A stretch of DNA of 64,000 nt, taken from positions 496,001 to 560,000 of the forward strand of contig JODP01000006.1 of the NCBI GenBank assembly GCA_000719025.1, in the 5' to 3' direction. The notes below the pieces were generated by a model. The model did no database searches, was not told the origin of the DNA, and saw only the letters and a list, made by a program, of their open reading frames with translations. Both the position numbers and the translations under genes were made by a program. Origin of the DNA: Kineosporia aurantiaca JCM 3230. GTDB taxonomy: Bacteria; Actinomycetota; Actinomycetes; Actinomycetales; Kineosporiaceae. Below, in pieces: positions 15,251 through 23,113 of the stretch (position 1 is its first letter; each line of letters begins with the position of its first letter).

Positions 15251-16187
15251 CGACGCGTACCTCTTTCCTGGACGCTGCCTGACGCTGCTTCCGCGCGGCT
15301 TCATCGGTGGGCCCCCAGGGCTTGGTTCGCGAGATCCGCGGGTCGCCGCCGGTGCACCCGTCGGAGTGGCGGGGGTGGAAGTCGTGATCGGCGTGGCAAT
15401 CGCAGATCGGCCGCGGCTCTTCGGCAGGCAGCGCCTCCTCGGCGTCGGCCAGCTCGACAGCCCGCTGGGCGATGTCGGGGTACGAATACAGTCGGACCTC
15501 GTCCTCCGGCTTGGCCTTCAACTTCCCGGCCAGGATCCGGGTGATCCGCGCGTCCCGCTTCGCTGCGTTGCCGCCGGTGATCCGGTCGTACACCACCACG
15601 CTGGTCTTGCCGCACCGGACCCTGGGTCGGCCAGGCGCGTACATGCCGGCCTGCCCGTCGGAGTACCACTCAGCGAGACGCAGCGCTTCCGCTAGTCGGT
15701 CGACCGCGCTGCTGATGTCGTCGGCCCGGGAACCTCCGAGCAGGCAGCCCGTGACATAGGTCAGCTCGTCCTCGGATTCCTTGGCTTCCACCAGGTGGAG
15801 AAGGTCGGTCCGACCAGTCAGCAGCAGGTGCTTCCGCAAACGCTCCCGCTCGTCGGGGTAGAGGGCGTTTCGATCCTGGCTGGCGCGGACGATGAATCGG
15901 TGGGCCTCGATGCGCTGCACTCGGCAGAAGGTCGCCGCCAGGGACGCACGATCGGGTTTGAGGCCGTGGGCTCCTTCGATCCCCTCGAGCAGTCCGGCTT
16001 CTCGGAGCTCGACGTCACCGCAGAGCCAGCACCTGCGGCCGATTCCATCCGGAGTAGCGGTCCGGCGATCGAACTCCGCACGGAACTCAGCGTCGCGAGC
16101 CGAACCCAGGGCACGGCCGAGGTCCTGAACGTCGAGCGCATCAAGGAGATCGAGCTGCCCGGCGATTGTCATCACGGCCGGGCTCAC
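15228..16187 (-). CDS. hypothetical protein with two Cys/His clusters
   Basis: A 319-residue protein. It starts at a GTG that overlaps the antirepressor stop (GTGA). The N-terminus is Asp/Leu-rich; CWLCGDVELREAG near residue 53 and CDCHADHDFHPRHSDGC near residue 265 look like metal sites. A central part (GKTSVVVYDRITGGNAAKRD) is basic. I recognise no family. It lies between the antirepressor and the replication-like gene, so it belongs to the early module. Confidence 0.55.
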   Translation of the reverse strand: MSPAVMTIAGQLDLLDALDVQDLGRALGSARDAEFRAEFDRRTATPDGIGRRCWLCGDVELREAGLLEGIEGAHGLKPDRASLAATFCRVQRIEAHRFIVRASQDRNALYPDERERLRKHLLLTGRTDLLHLVEAKESEDELTYVTGCLLGGSRADDISSAVDRLAEALRLAEWYSDGQAGMYAPGRPRVRCGKTSVVVYDRITGGNAAKRDARITRILAGKLKAKPEDEVRLYSYPDIAQRAVELADAEEALPAEEPRPICDCHADHDFHPRHSDGCTGGDPRISRTKPWGPTDEAARKQRQAASRKEVRVDAAQATR

Positions 16188-17059
16188 GCCCCACCGCCGA
16201 TCGGCAGAACCTGCTGCACGATCCGCTCCGCGCCGATCTCGGCCAGGAGTTTCTCGACACCCTTGAGCGTCACCTGCACCTGAGCCGGAGCGATCTTCCG
16301 GGCCCCGGACCGCGCATCATCACCGCGGTCCGGCCGGGTCTGCGGCTTCATCACCAGGCGCCCGGCATCGACCTGGGACTGCATCGCCCGGTAGCCACCG
16401 CCCTTGGCGCTCACCCGGTAGATCCACCGGTGGTGCTCAAGCCAGGCGAAGAGCCGGTTCTGGCCGATCAGGATCCCGGCGTTGGCCAGCATCTTCGCCG
16501 CGTCACCCACCGAGACAGATCCCTGATTCGCGGCGATCTCCCGCCAGGCTTCGGCAGCGGGAGTCAGCTCGGCGATTGCCATGCCAGCCTCTACCTCCCG
16601 TTGCTCGGACGCGAGAGCGCGAGCAACCGCTGCGTCCTTCTGTTCGACCGTGGCGGCCAGCTCGCGCAGCGCCTCGGCGTACGACTGCGGCAGAGCCAGG
16701 CGTTCCGGCTCTGGTCGGCGAGGAGTCGGGATCGAGTAGCTGCCGGTGGCGGCGATCGCCGGCATGACCTCCTCAGCGAGCCAGTCCTGAACCTCTTCGG
16801 CTCGATCCGTTTTCGCTCGCATGATGAGCCGGTTCACGCCGGACTCGGCCAGCACGGTCATCTTCTGCTGGCCGCCAAGGGTGTTGAGGATCGCAACACC
16901 CTTCATCCGCTCGGGCAGCCGAGCGATTGCGGCACGCGCACCACCGGCGTAGCCGAGGACTGCAGCAACGTCTGCAGCAACGAACTGGGGCGTGCCGTCG
17001 AGGGCCAGGACCACTCGGACTTCGATGCCTTCGTAGGTGAACAACTCCAGCGCGCTCAC
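16184..17059 (-). CDS. phage-type antirepressor, Bro-N plus KilAC domains
   Basis: The 291-residue protein has two recognisable domains. Residues 1-110 are Bro-N (VVLALDGTPQFVAADVAAVL, then VNRLIMRAKTDRAEEVQDWL), a DNA-binding fold of phage and virus regulators. Residues about 165-285 are KilAC/ANT (GSVSVGDAAKMLANAGILIG, RLFAWLEHHRWIY). This architecture matches P22/P1-like antirepressors, which inactivate a resident repressor and trigger the lytic or excision programme. The start overlaps the upstream stop. Its likely partner is the XRE repressor at 22125-22424. Confidence 0.85.
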   Translation of the reverse strand: MSALELFTYEGIEVRVVLALDGTPQFVAADVAAVLGYAGGARAAIARLPERMKGVAILNTLGGQQKMTVLAESGVNRLIMRAKTDRAEEVQDWLAEEVMPAIAATGSYSIPTPRRPEPERLALPQSYAEALRELAATVEQKDAAVARALASEQREVEAGMAIAELTPAAEAWREIAANQGSVSVGDAAKMLANAGILIGQNRLFAWLEHHRWIYRVSAKGGGYRAMQSQVDAGRLVMKPQTRPDRGDDARSGARKIAPAQVQVTLKGVEKLLAEIGAERIVQQVLPIGGGA

Positions 17060-17445
17060 GCCACCTCCCGAACAGTGAGGTCGGCGGCATCCGATGCCCG
17101 GACGATGGCCAGGGCTTCGCGGCGGCGGCGGGCGCAGTCCACCGGGGATAATGCGCCACCGGGCCGCAGGACGCAGGCTCGCAGGGCTCGGACCAGGTCG
17201 GCCCAGTCCTCGTCACCACAATCCTGGGCCCGGGCAATGGACCGGTTCAGTGACGCCAGGATCGAGTAGTGCTGGATCCCGAGCACGAAGGGCAACCGAT
17301 CGGGGTTCTCGCCACTGACCAGAAGGTCACGGACGGCGTGGACGGTGCAGTCGCGTGACGGCTGTGCGATCAGGCGCCGCACGGAGCGTGGGCGAGTCTT
17401 GTTGTCGAGGCTGATCTGTACCGTGGCAGGTACGTTGGTGTTCAT
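17056..17445 (-). CDS. hypothetical protein, first gene of antirepressor operon
   Basis: The ATG at 17445 follows GGAG by seven bases and gives 129 residues. Strands up front (VQISLDNKTRPRSVRRLI) are followed by a helical body (ARAQDCGDEDWADLVRALRA). The stop overlaps the antirepressor start. It leads the operon behind operator region B. I recognise no family. Confidence 0.6.
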   Translation of the reverse strand: MNTNVPATVQISLDNKTRPRSVRRLIAQPSRDCTVHAVRDLLVSGENPDRLPFVLGIQHYSILASLNRSIARAQDCGDEDWADLVRALRACVLRPGGALSPVDCARRRREALAIVRASDAADLTVREVA

Positions 17446-17548
17446 CACGAGTCTCCGCTCTGTGATCCGTTGGTGCCGCTCTGCGGGACTGACCGTGCGG
17501 CCCCACCCCCTGGCAGGGGTGGGGCCGCAACGTTTTGGCCAGTTCGAA

Positions 17549-17597
17549 GCAGCGGTATGTGCAGACAGTACGCGACGAAGGTACACCGCTGCCTGCA
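17549..17597. promoter_or_regulatory. operator/promoter region B (shared dyad motif)
   Basis: GCAGCGGT (17549-17556) and ACCGCTGC (17585-17592) are perfect inverted arms. The right arm continues as ACCGCTGCCTGCA, identical over 13 bases to the right-hand half-site of region A. It lies about 100 bases upstream of the ATG at 17445, in a 196-base gap without genes. Confidence 0.6.
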
Positions 17598-17641
17598 ATG
17601 GTGAGCACAAGGCATCCTCGGTCGATCGCTGGGCTCCGGCG

Positions 17642-18235
17642 TCAGGCTTCGGCCGTTTGCCTCTGCTCGGTAGCCAGGCGCCTGGGTTTCCCCAGTCCCT
17701 TGATGTATCCGGCCGTGGCCGGCAACTGCCAGGCGCCGCGCTCGGCCCCGAGCGTCACGTCCCAAGCGCTGCGTGCATGCCGGATCAGCGCCGAAGTCGG
17801 CGCGGGCCTATTCAGGCCGTGACGGCGTTCGCCATCCGTCACCAGATCGGTGGGATAGCCAGCGAGTAGCCCACCGCCATGGCTATTCGGTGCGACCACT
17901 ACGGCATCCGGCCAGACGCCCCGCAGCCAGCCGAACATGATCCCCAGACCCAACAGGTCGCGCGGCTTAACGAAACCGCCCTTGGCGTGGCCCGTGGGCG
18001 TGCTCACCCCTTCCACTGCTACGCGCAGGGAAAGATCACGCACAGCGCAGAATTCGCCCAGTTCGTTTACGGAGCGGATGATCGTGTCCAGGTAGTCGTC
18101 GGTGACGCCGTGATCCCTGGGGTGCCGGCCAGTGTTAGCCAGGACCCTGTGCTGGAGCAGTTCATTCCCGCAACGGACCACGATGCCCGTCCACGACGGG
18201 CCCGGATCGATACCCATCCAGGCCGAACGGATCAC
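17642..18235 (-). CDS. RuvC-like Holliday junction resolvase
   Basis: A 197-residue protein starting at the GTG that overlaps the LexA-like gene's stop. It has an RNase-H-fold nuclease pattern: MGIDPGPSWTGIVV with Asp10, RVAVEGVS with Glu75, and a C-terminal helix HARSAWDV (His153, Asp159). These correspond to the D-E-(H)-D metal ligands of RuvC-type enzymes. In phages and integrative elements such enzymes resolve replication and recombination intermediates. The family call is good; substrate preference is not shown. Confidence 0.75.
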   Translation of the reverse strand: MIRSAWMGIDPGPSWTGIVVRCGNELLQHRVLANTGRHPRDHGVTDDYLDTIIRSVNELGEFCAVRDLSLRVAVEGVSTPTGHAKGGFVKPRDLLGLGIMFGWLRGVWPDAVVVAPNSHGGGLLAGYPTDLVTDGERRHGLNRPAPTSALIRHARSAWDVTLGAERGAWQLPATAGYIKGLGKPRRLATEQRQTAEA

Positions 18236-18615
18236 ACTTCACCACGCAGGATCCGGTCGACCCGCATCCGGAAGCTCGCGTTGTCGCAGTCCGGGTCATG
18301 AACGAGCGACAGCACCTCCCGAACCCGACCCACCATGCAGGTGAGCAGAGCTGATGAGTCCGGCTCGCCGGTCGCTCGCTCCGGCTGAACCACTCGCAGT
18401 GTGCGGGGCTTTCCCGGTTCCCGAGTAACCAGGCCCTGCTTGGCCAGCTCATCGACCTGGTAGTGCACGCCTGAAGCGGTCCGCATGCCGAGCTCAGCAG
18501 CGACCTCGAGCATCGTCGGTGGCCGGCCACACCGGTTGGTCAGCGCGGTGATGCAGTCCAGGAGAGACTCCTGGCGAGAGGTAAGGCGCCCGGCCAGCAC
18601 CAGTTCCCGGCTCAT
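18232..18615 (-). CDS. LexA-type winged HTH protein
   Basis: A 127-residue protein (ATGA overlap upstream). Residues 8-75 match the LexA N-terminal DNA-binding domain (LTSRQESLLDCITALTNRCG, PPTMLEVAAELGMRTASGVH, then a wing). The LexA autoprotease domain is absent, so it is a stand-alone DNA-binding protein. It sits in the recombination/replication operon between the RuvC-like and gp3-like genes. Confidence 0.65.
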   Translation of the reverse strand: MSRELVLAGRLTSRQESLLDCITALTNRCGRPPTMLEVAAELGMRTASGVHYQVDELAKQGLVTREPGKPRTLRVVQPERATGEPDSSALLTCMVGRVREVLSLVHDPDCDNASFRMRVDRILRGEV

Positions 18616-19664
18616 CGGGTGCTCACCGTGCTGGTTTCCAGCTCCGCCGTATAGCGCAGCAGCAGTTCCCTCAGCTCGGACACCTCGTCGGAGTCCGGCA
18701 CGTCCACCTCCACGTTCAGCAGCCACTCGGCCGCGGCTTCCTTCCACAGCCCGCGGACCTCATCGACGCTGCCCGCAGCGTGCGCCCGCCGGGCCAGGTC
18801 CTCAGCGGCTGACCGCTTGCTCAGGGCCTGAACGTTCGCCAGGGCCTCAACGGCTCGCGGCGCCTGGGCCGGGACGGAAGCTCCGGACGGCGCGGCGGTG
18901 ATCGCCCGGACCGGCTGCACCTGCGGGGGCAGCGACGCTCGCAGCGGCGTGCCTTCCAGCACCGCAGCATGAATGTCCCGCAGCGACACCAGCGGCTCCA
19001 GCACCGGCACCGGATACGACCGCTGCTCCGGCTCAGAGTCCGGGCCTCGATAGATCCGCCGCTCCCGCTGCTCGATCCGCAGCTGCGCCGGGATCGTCAT
19101 CCCCCGGGAACCCACCGACGCCAGCATCTCCGCGACCCCGGTCATCTCGACCGCCGCGTAGTAGCCGTGCGACTCCAGCATCCACACACCCACACCGGGC
19201 AGGTCCGGGATCATCAGCTGGATCCGCGTCGTCATCCTGCACGCCTCACCCCGCGCTGCAGCGGCAGCACGCCGGTCGAGGTCGGGCGGGCAGGGGCAGG
19301 CCTGCTGCGACATCTGCTCGGTCGCTCCGTCGCAGCGGCGCACGCACATCTTCGGCTGCCACATCTCGTACCAGGAGTCGATCGCCTTCGGCCCCGGCGG
19401 AAGTATCACGCCGACCTCGGACCGCTCGGTGAACACCTCCCACTGCCCTGCCGTCGGTGCGTCCTCCCACGGCCGCGGCTCACCACCCAGCAGGGCAGCC
19501 ACCGCCTCGGCGGCGTGCCGGGAACCGGTCGTGAACCGGAACGTCTCCAGCTTCGCGGGTCGGGTGTACGCCTTGTTCGTTCGCTTCGACACCCCGGACA
19601 CCTTGTGGCCGAGGCGGATCCGGCCGGCCTGCGCGGCCTGCTTCTGCAGCGCCAGGATCCCCAT
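18612..19664 (-). CDS. phiC31 gp3-like (recombination directionality factor-like) protein
   Basis: A 350-residue protein. The N-terminal 130 residues follow the gp3-like family pattern: LETFRFTTGSRHAAEAVAAL, LGGEPRPWED, QWEVFTERSEVGVILPPGP, then an MWQPKMCVRRCDG...CPCP Cys segment. In phiC31, gp3 binds the serine integrase and switches it to excision. Most family members occur in early phage operons, where another role is likely. The C-terminal 150 residues are an Ala-rich helical extension. Here the integrase is a tyrosine recombinase, so an RDF role is doubtful. The ATG shares one base with the nuclease stop. Confidence 0.65.
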   Translation of the reverse strand: MGILALQKQAAQAGRIRLGHKVSGVSKRTNKAYTRPAKLETFRFTTGSRHAAEAVAALLGGEPRPWEDAPTAGQWEVFTERSEVGVILPPGPKAIDSWYEMWQPKMCVRRCDGATEQMSQQACPCPPDLDRRAAAAARGEACRMTTRIQLMIPDLPGVGVWMLESHGYYAAVEMTGVAEMLASVGSRGMTIPAQLRIEQRERRIYRGPDSEPEQRSYPVPVLEPLVSLRDIHAAVLEGTPLRASLPPQVQPVRAITAAPSGASVPAQAPRAVEALANVQALSKRSAAEDLARRAHAAGSVDEVRGLWKEAAAEWLLNVEVDVPDSDEVSELRELLLRYTAELETSTVSTR

Positions 19665-20821
19665 CAGGCGACCTCGCTCTTCTGCTCGCCGTTGAACGTG
19701 AGGTTGTGCTCGGCCATGACCGAGGCCAGGGCGTCGACGGTCTTCGGACCCACGCCCGGCAGCTTCAGCACCTCGGCCCGGTCCAGGACCGCGAGGTCGG
19801 ACAGCCAGGTGATGTTCGCCTTCGCCAGCGGCTTCACCGCGCGCGAGCAGCCCGGCGCCGAGCGCAGATCCTCGACCATCGGCGCCGGCTGCGACCCGTC
19901 CGGCAGCGGCGGGTAGAACGCCCGACCGAACCGGTCCGAGACCTGCTCGGCCACACTCACCTGGGCGCGGCAGGCCAGCCACCATTCCCAGCCCAAGTCC
20001 AGTTCGGCCCGGGTGACCCGGATCAGCTTGTAGCCCCGGGCATAGGACGGGCGCAGGTGCAGGATCGCCCATCCGTCCAGGGCCGGCCGAGGAACGACGA
20101 GCCCGGAGCGCAACCACACCTGGTCGAACTTGTCGTAGGCACCGACCTGGGCGAGCATCTCCCGGCCCAGGTGCGCGCCCGTCTTGGTGTCCCCGCCGAT
20201 GATCTCGCCGGTCACACCGAGGCGGCCCATGAAGTCCACGGTGCCCGCGCCCTGGTGCTCATCGGACGCGACCGTGCACTCGGCCGCCTCGGGCTCGAAC
20301 TGGAAGTCCTCGACGAAAGCGAGGAACCCGTCGACGATCTGATCCAGCCACTCCCGGCTGATCACGATCAGTTCTTCGTCCCACTCGACGATCCGGCCGT
20401 CCAGGTGGTCGGGGATCCCGGGTGTCGGCGCGTCGGTGAGCATGGCCTCGATGACGTCGTGGACGAACGTCCCGATGTCGGCTTTGATCTCGCGGTTGGC
20501 TGCCGCGGTGGTGGTGATCTCCTTGACCGCTGCGTCCCGGCCGTCCTTGCGGAAGGTGGCGTGCCAGTGCTGGGAGAAGTCCACGGCGTACTGGGCGGCG
20601 ATCTTCGCGGCCCAAGGGGCGAGCCACGGCTTGGACGTGGCGGCGCCGATGACGTGGGTGACAGATAGGTAAGGGGCCCCGGTCTCGGGGTGGTTGTACC
20701 AGCGGCTGCTGCCGTCGCCCTGGGCCTCGACCCGGCCGGCGCCGAGCAGGCTGGTCTGGTCCGGCTCGCCATCGCGCGGCGCCGGGAGTCGGGTGGTGGT
20801 GGTCGTGGTCGTGGTGGTCAT
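19664..20821 (-). CDS. PD-(D/E)XK nuclease with helix-hairpin-helix tail
   Basis: A 385-residue protein. The ATG at 20821 follows GGGGAGGGG. A Thr-run leader precedes a RecB/Cas4-type nuclease core: GTFVHDVIEAML near residue 130, GTVDFMGRLG then GGDTKTG (D...DxK active site) near 220, and a C-terminal QVGAYDKF helix. Residues 345-375 (VLKLPGVGPKTVDALASVMA) are a helix-hairpin-helix. Such proteins are phage exonucleases for recombination or replication. It is coupled to genes on both sides. Confidence 0.8.
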   Translation of the reverse strand: MTTTTTTTTTRLPAPRDGEPDQTSLLGAGRVEAQGDGSSRWYNHPETGAPYLSVTHVIGAATSKPWLAPWAAKIAAQYAVDFSQHWHATFRKDGRDAAVKEITTTAAANREIKADIGTFVHDVIEAMLTDAPTPGIPDHLDGRIVEWDEELIVISREWLDQIVDGFLAFVEDFQFEPEAAECTVASDEHQGAGTVDFMGRLGVTGEIIGGDTKTGAHLGREMLAQVGAYDKFDQVWLRSGLVVPRPALDGWAILHLRPSYARGYKLIRVTRAELDLGWEWWLACRAQVSVAEQVSDRFGRAFYPPLPDGSQPAPMVEDLRSAPGCSRAVKPLAKANITWLSDLAVLDRAEVLKLPGVGPKTVDALASVMAEHNLTFNGEQKSEVA

Positions 20822-21345
20822 CGGGCCCCTCCCCGGATCATCGTTAAAGCAGCTCGGACGCAGTTCGTGCACTCCGCTAGGGCACCCAGGTCGCGGGCCC
20901 AGAAGTTCGGGCCTTCCCGACCGCACAGAGCGGTCATGCGGCTGGCCTGCATCCTGTTGTCGTCGAAGTCCGCCCGGGCCACGCTGACCAGGTGCTTCCG
21001 GTCGGCCGCCTTGTAGTAGTAGTTCGGTCCGCCCCACTCGTAACCGTCCGGGATGGGCGTCACAACAACGCCCCACTTCGGGTCATGCTCACAGTCCGAG
21101 ACCAGCAGGTTGACGTCCGAGCGGCGCCCGAGACGAACGGTGTAACCCGCCTTCTTGTCCTGCGCTGCACGGGCCTTCGTCTCGAAGTAGTGGAGTGCGT
21201 CCCATGCCTGCTCGGGGGTGGCGATGACCTCGCTGCCCGACTCGGCAACATGGATGCCGCACGCACATCCGCATGGGGCGATCTCCAGCCAGGACAGCTC
21301 ATTGATCGGCACCGGGCCGCCCTCGAACTCCAGGAAGAGGGTCAT
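20818..21345 (-). CDS. Cys-rich hypothetical protein
   Basis: A 175-residue protein. CGCACGIHVAESG near residue 25, Cys84/His86 and CTNCVRAAL at the end suggest metal binding. The middle is aromatic (WGGPNYYYKAADRKH). It is part of the coupled recombination operon. I recognise no family. Confidence 0.6.
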   Translation of the reverse strand: MTLFLEFEGGPVPINELSWLEIAPCGCACGIHVAESGSEVIATPEQAWDALHYFETKARAAQDKKAGYTVRLGRRSDVNLLVSDCEHDPKWGVVVTPIPDGYEWGGPNYYYKAADRKHLVSVARADFDDNRMQASRMTALCGREGPNFWARDLGALAECTNCVRAALTMIRGGAR

Positions 21346-21728
21346 CGGGCACCCGCAAGACTCTTCTCGGCAGCGTCCCGCTGGCCGTCCGCCTTGAGAA
21401 CCGCTGCCGTCCAGCAGTCCACGTCATCCGGGACCATCCAGAACCCGACCCGATCCATCGGCGAGCCCAGCAGCCGGGCCAGGAACTCGGTGCTCCGTAG
21501 CTCCATGTCGGCCAGCGCGAACACGGTTAAGCCGGTCGAGAACATCGCGTCTGCTGGTTCGTAGACCGCGCGGATCGGCCGGCCACCCCGTGCCTCCAGG
21601 GCCTCTCGGACGAAGTCCTCCATGGCCTGGCGGCCGCGGGCCGCAACCTGACGGGCGGTCTCCTCGGTGATCGGTGCTACCTCGGTGCTAGCGCTCACGG
21701 GCGCGGCCTCCTCTACCATCAGTCGCAT
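21342..21728 (-). CDS. hypothetical protein
   Basis: The ATG at 21728 follows AGGAG and gives 128 residues. An acidic N-terminus leads to a helix (ARQVAARGRQAMEDFVREAL), then mixed strands (RAVYEPADAMFSTGLTVFAL). The ATGA coupling to the next gene keeps it in the same operon as the nuclease. I recognise no family. Confidence 0.55.
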   Translation of the reverse strand: MRLMVEEAAPVSASTEVAPITEETARQVAARGRQAMEDFVREALEARGGRPIRAVYEPADAMFSTGLTVFALADMELRSTEFLARLLGSPMDRVGFWMVPDDVDCWTAAVLKADGQRDAAEKSLAGAR

Positions 21729-21825
21729 CGCGCGACTCCTTTCTTGGGTGGTTGTTCGGTCCCGGGTCGCCGGTGTCCCCGCTGCTTGGTCGGCGTGTGG
21801 GGGATGCAGGCGGCCCGGTCGTACG

Positions 21826-22128
21826 TCAGGACGCAACCCGCACCGGCTGAGCCGGAGCGGCGGCCGAGAACGGGATCTCCAGCAGCTCCAGCAGCGACCG
21901 GCGAGTGGCGCGCAGCGGCCTGCTGACGCCCGATACCGGTCGCAGTCCGGACTCCGGGTCGCCGAGCATTTCCCGGACCTTGTCCTCGCCCACGTTGAGG
22001 GCCTTCGCGGCGTCCTCGACGGCCACCGATGCAGGCAGTGCCAGCACTTCAGCCTCAGTAAGCGGCACCCGTCGCGTCGTGGAGCCGGATGCACGTGGCG
22101 TGGGCTGGAATTTCTGGCGGCCCGTCAT
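21826..22128 (-). CDS. excisionase-like (Xis) DNA-binding protein
   Basis: A 100-residue basic protein with a MerR/Xis-type winged HTH: ALPASVAVEDAAKALNVGED, KVREML, then a wing with GVSRPLRATRRSLLELLEIP. Size, fold and position (coupled to the repressor by ATGA and about 1 kb from the integrase) fit a recombination directionality factor for the tyrosine integrase. It would be produced only when the repressor promoter is active. I infer the function from fold and context. Confidence 0.65.
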   Translation of the reverse strand: MTGRQKFQPTPRASGSTTRRVPLTEAEVLALPASVAVEDAAKALNVGEDKVREMLGDPESGLRPVSGVSRPLRATRRSLLELLEIPFSAAAPAQPVRVAS

Positions 22129-22424
22129 GCCACACCGGCGCAGGCAGCGCTTGCAATCTGCATAGCCGGGTCGTCGACCGGGAGATTAAAGTCGAGCTTG
22201 AACAGGTCGTTGATGTCCCGATCAACCAGAACCGAGATCTGCTTGGCGACCGTCTCCGTGGTGCGGATGCGGCCCGACGTGATCTGGCTGAGCGTGTCGC
22301 GCCTGACCTGCAAGATAGCTGCCAGACGCGAAGGCGCGTAGCCGCTCTTGCTGATGGCGATCCGCAGGGTCTCCGGATCCCTGACCTTGACCCGCTTCGC
22401 TTCGGTCGCCGCCGTTACTGCCAT
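22125..22424 (-). CDS. XRE-family repressor of the element
   Basis: A 99-residue protein from the ATG at 22424 (GGAAGGGGG upstream). Residues 20-75 form an HTH: LRIAISKSGYAPSRLAAILQ, VRRDTLSQITSGRIR, TTETVAKQISVLVD. The C-terminus is acidic. It is divergent from the 22666 gene across operator region C and heads the xis/nuclease/gp3/RuvC operon, the usual place for the immunity repressor. I propose it as the protein that reads the shared motif at the three promoters. Confidence 0.75.
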   Translation of the reverse strand: MAVTAATEAKRVKVRDPETLRIAISKSGYAPSRLAAILQVRRDTLSQITSGRIRTTETVAKQISVLVDRDINDLFKLDFNLPVDDPAMQIASAACAGVA

Positions 22425-22464
22425 CGCAGTGCCCCCTTCCTCCGGGCTCGTCCTCACGAGATTC

Positions 22465-22500
22465 GAAGGTAGCACCTGACCAGCGTAAACCGCTACCTAC
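22465..22500. promoter_or_regulatory. operator/promoter region C (shared motif, divergent promoter)
   Basis: ACCGCTACCTAC (22489-22500) faces an imperfect inverted copy at 22465-22476 with the matching core AGGTAGC. It differs at two bases from the half-site ACCGCTGCCTGC of regions A and B. It lies 41-76 bases upstream of the repressor ATG. Confidence 0.55.
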
Positions 22501-22665
22501 GTTTAACGGTGTGTCACGGCTGGTGGGCGTAGGAGTGATTTACGGCGACGGCCGGAACGCTGTAAACGCGTGGCAGTAAGGTGACGCCTGACATCGGCAG
22601 GCCGCAGGGGTATTGAGCCGCCCCGCAGGCTTGACGACCACGCCGACCGCCGGGAGCATCCGCCT

Positions 22666-23091
22666 ATGTCCGAAACGGGCGCAGACGATAAAGGGATGTA
22701 CTTCGCGAAGCTCCTCCTGGATGCCATCCAGTCCAAGAGGAACAAGGCGACGGTCCCGGCGGACTCCGTATGGCTTGCCGACAAGGCCATCGATCCGCTC
22801 ACCGGCAAGAAGGCCCTGACCCGCCAGAGCGCGAGCGAGCTCCTTACCGAACCCCGCAAGGGAGCACTCGCTACCTCCACCGAGCGCGCACTGGCGCACC
22901 TGCTCTGGGACGACGACGACAGCGTCATCTACATCGCCGTTGCCATCAGCCGTGGCAGCCGGCCCCCCAAGGGCAAGTCCGCCTGGGCCCAGGCCATCCC
23001 GTCCTACATCGATCAGCTCCCCGAGGGCTACAAGTCCGCCACCAGTAGCGCGATCTACTACACGGCCCGCGCGTACGGGCTCACCGACTAA
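22666..23091 (+). CDS. hypothetical early gene upstream of integrase
   Basis: A 141-residue protein reading towards the integrase, with 22 bases between them, so the two may be co-transcribed. The N-terminus (MYFAKLLLDAIQSKRNKA) and the segment LTRQSASELLTEPRKGALA resemble a small HTH regulator but do not fit a named family. The C-terminus is Ser/Tyr-rich (SSAIYYTARAYGL). It is divergent from the repressor across operator region C, so it occupies the place of a cro-like gene. Confidence 0.6.
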   Translation: MSETGADDKGMYFAKLLLDAIQSKRNKATVPADSVWLADKAIDPLTGKKALTRQSASELLTEPRKGALATSTERALAHLLWDDDDSVIYIAVAISRGSRPPKGKSAWAQAIPSYIDQLPEGYKSATSSAIYYTARAYGLTD

Positions 23092-23113
23092 CGCACACCG
23101 TCGGAAGGCAGCC

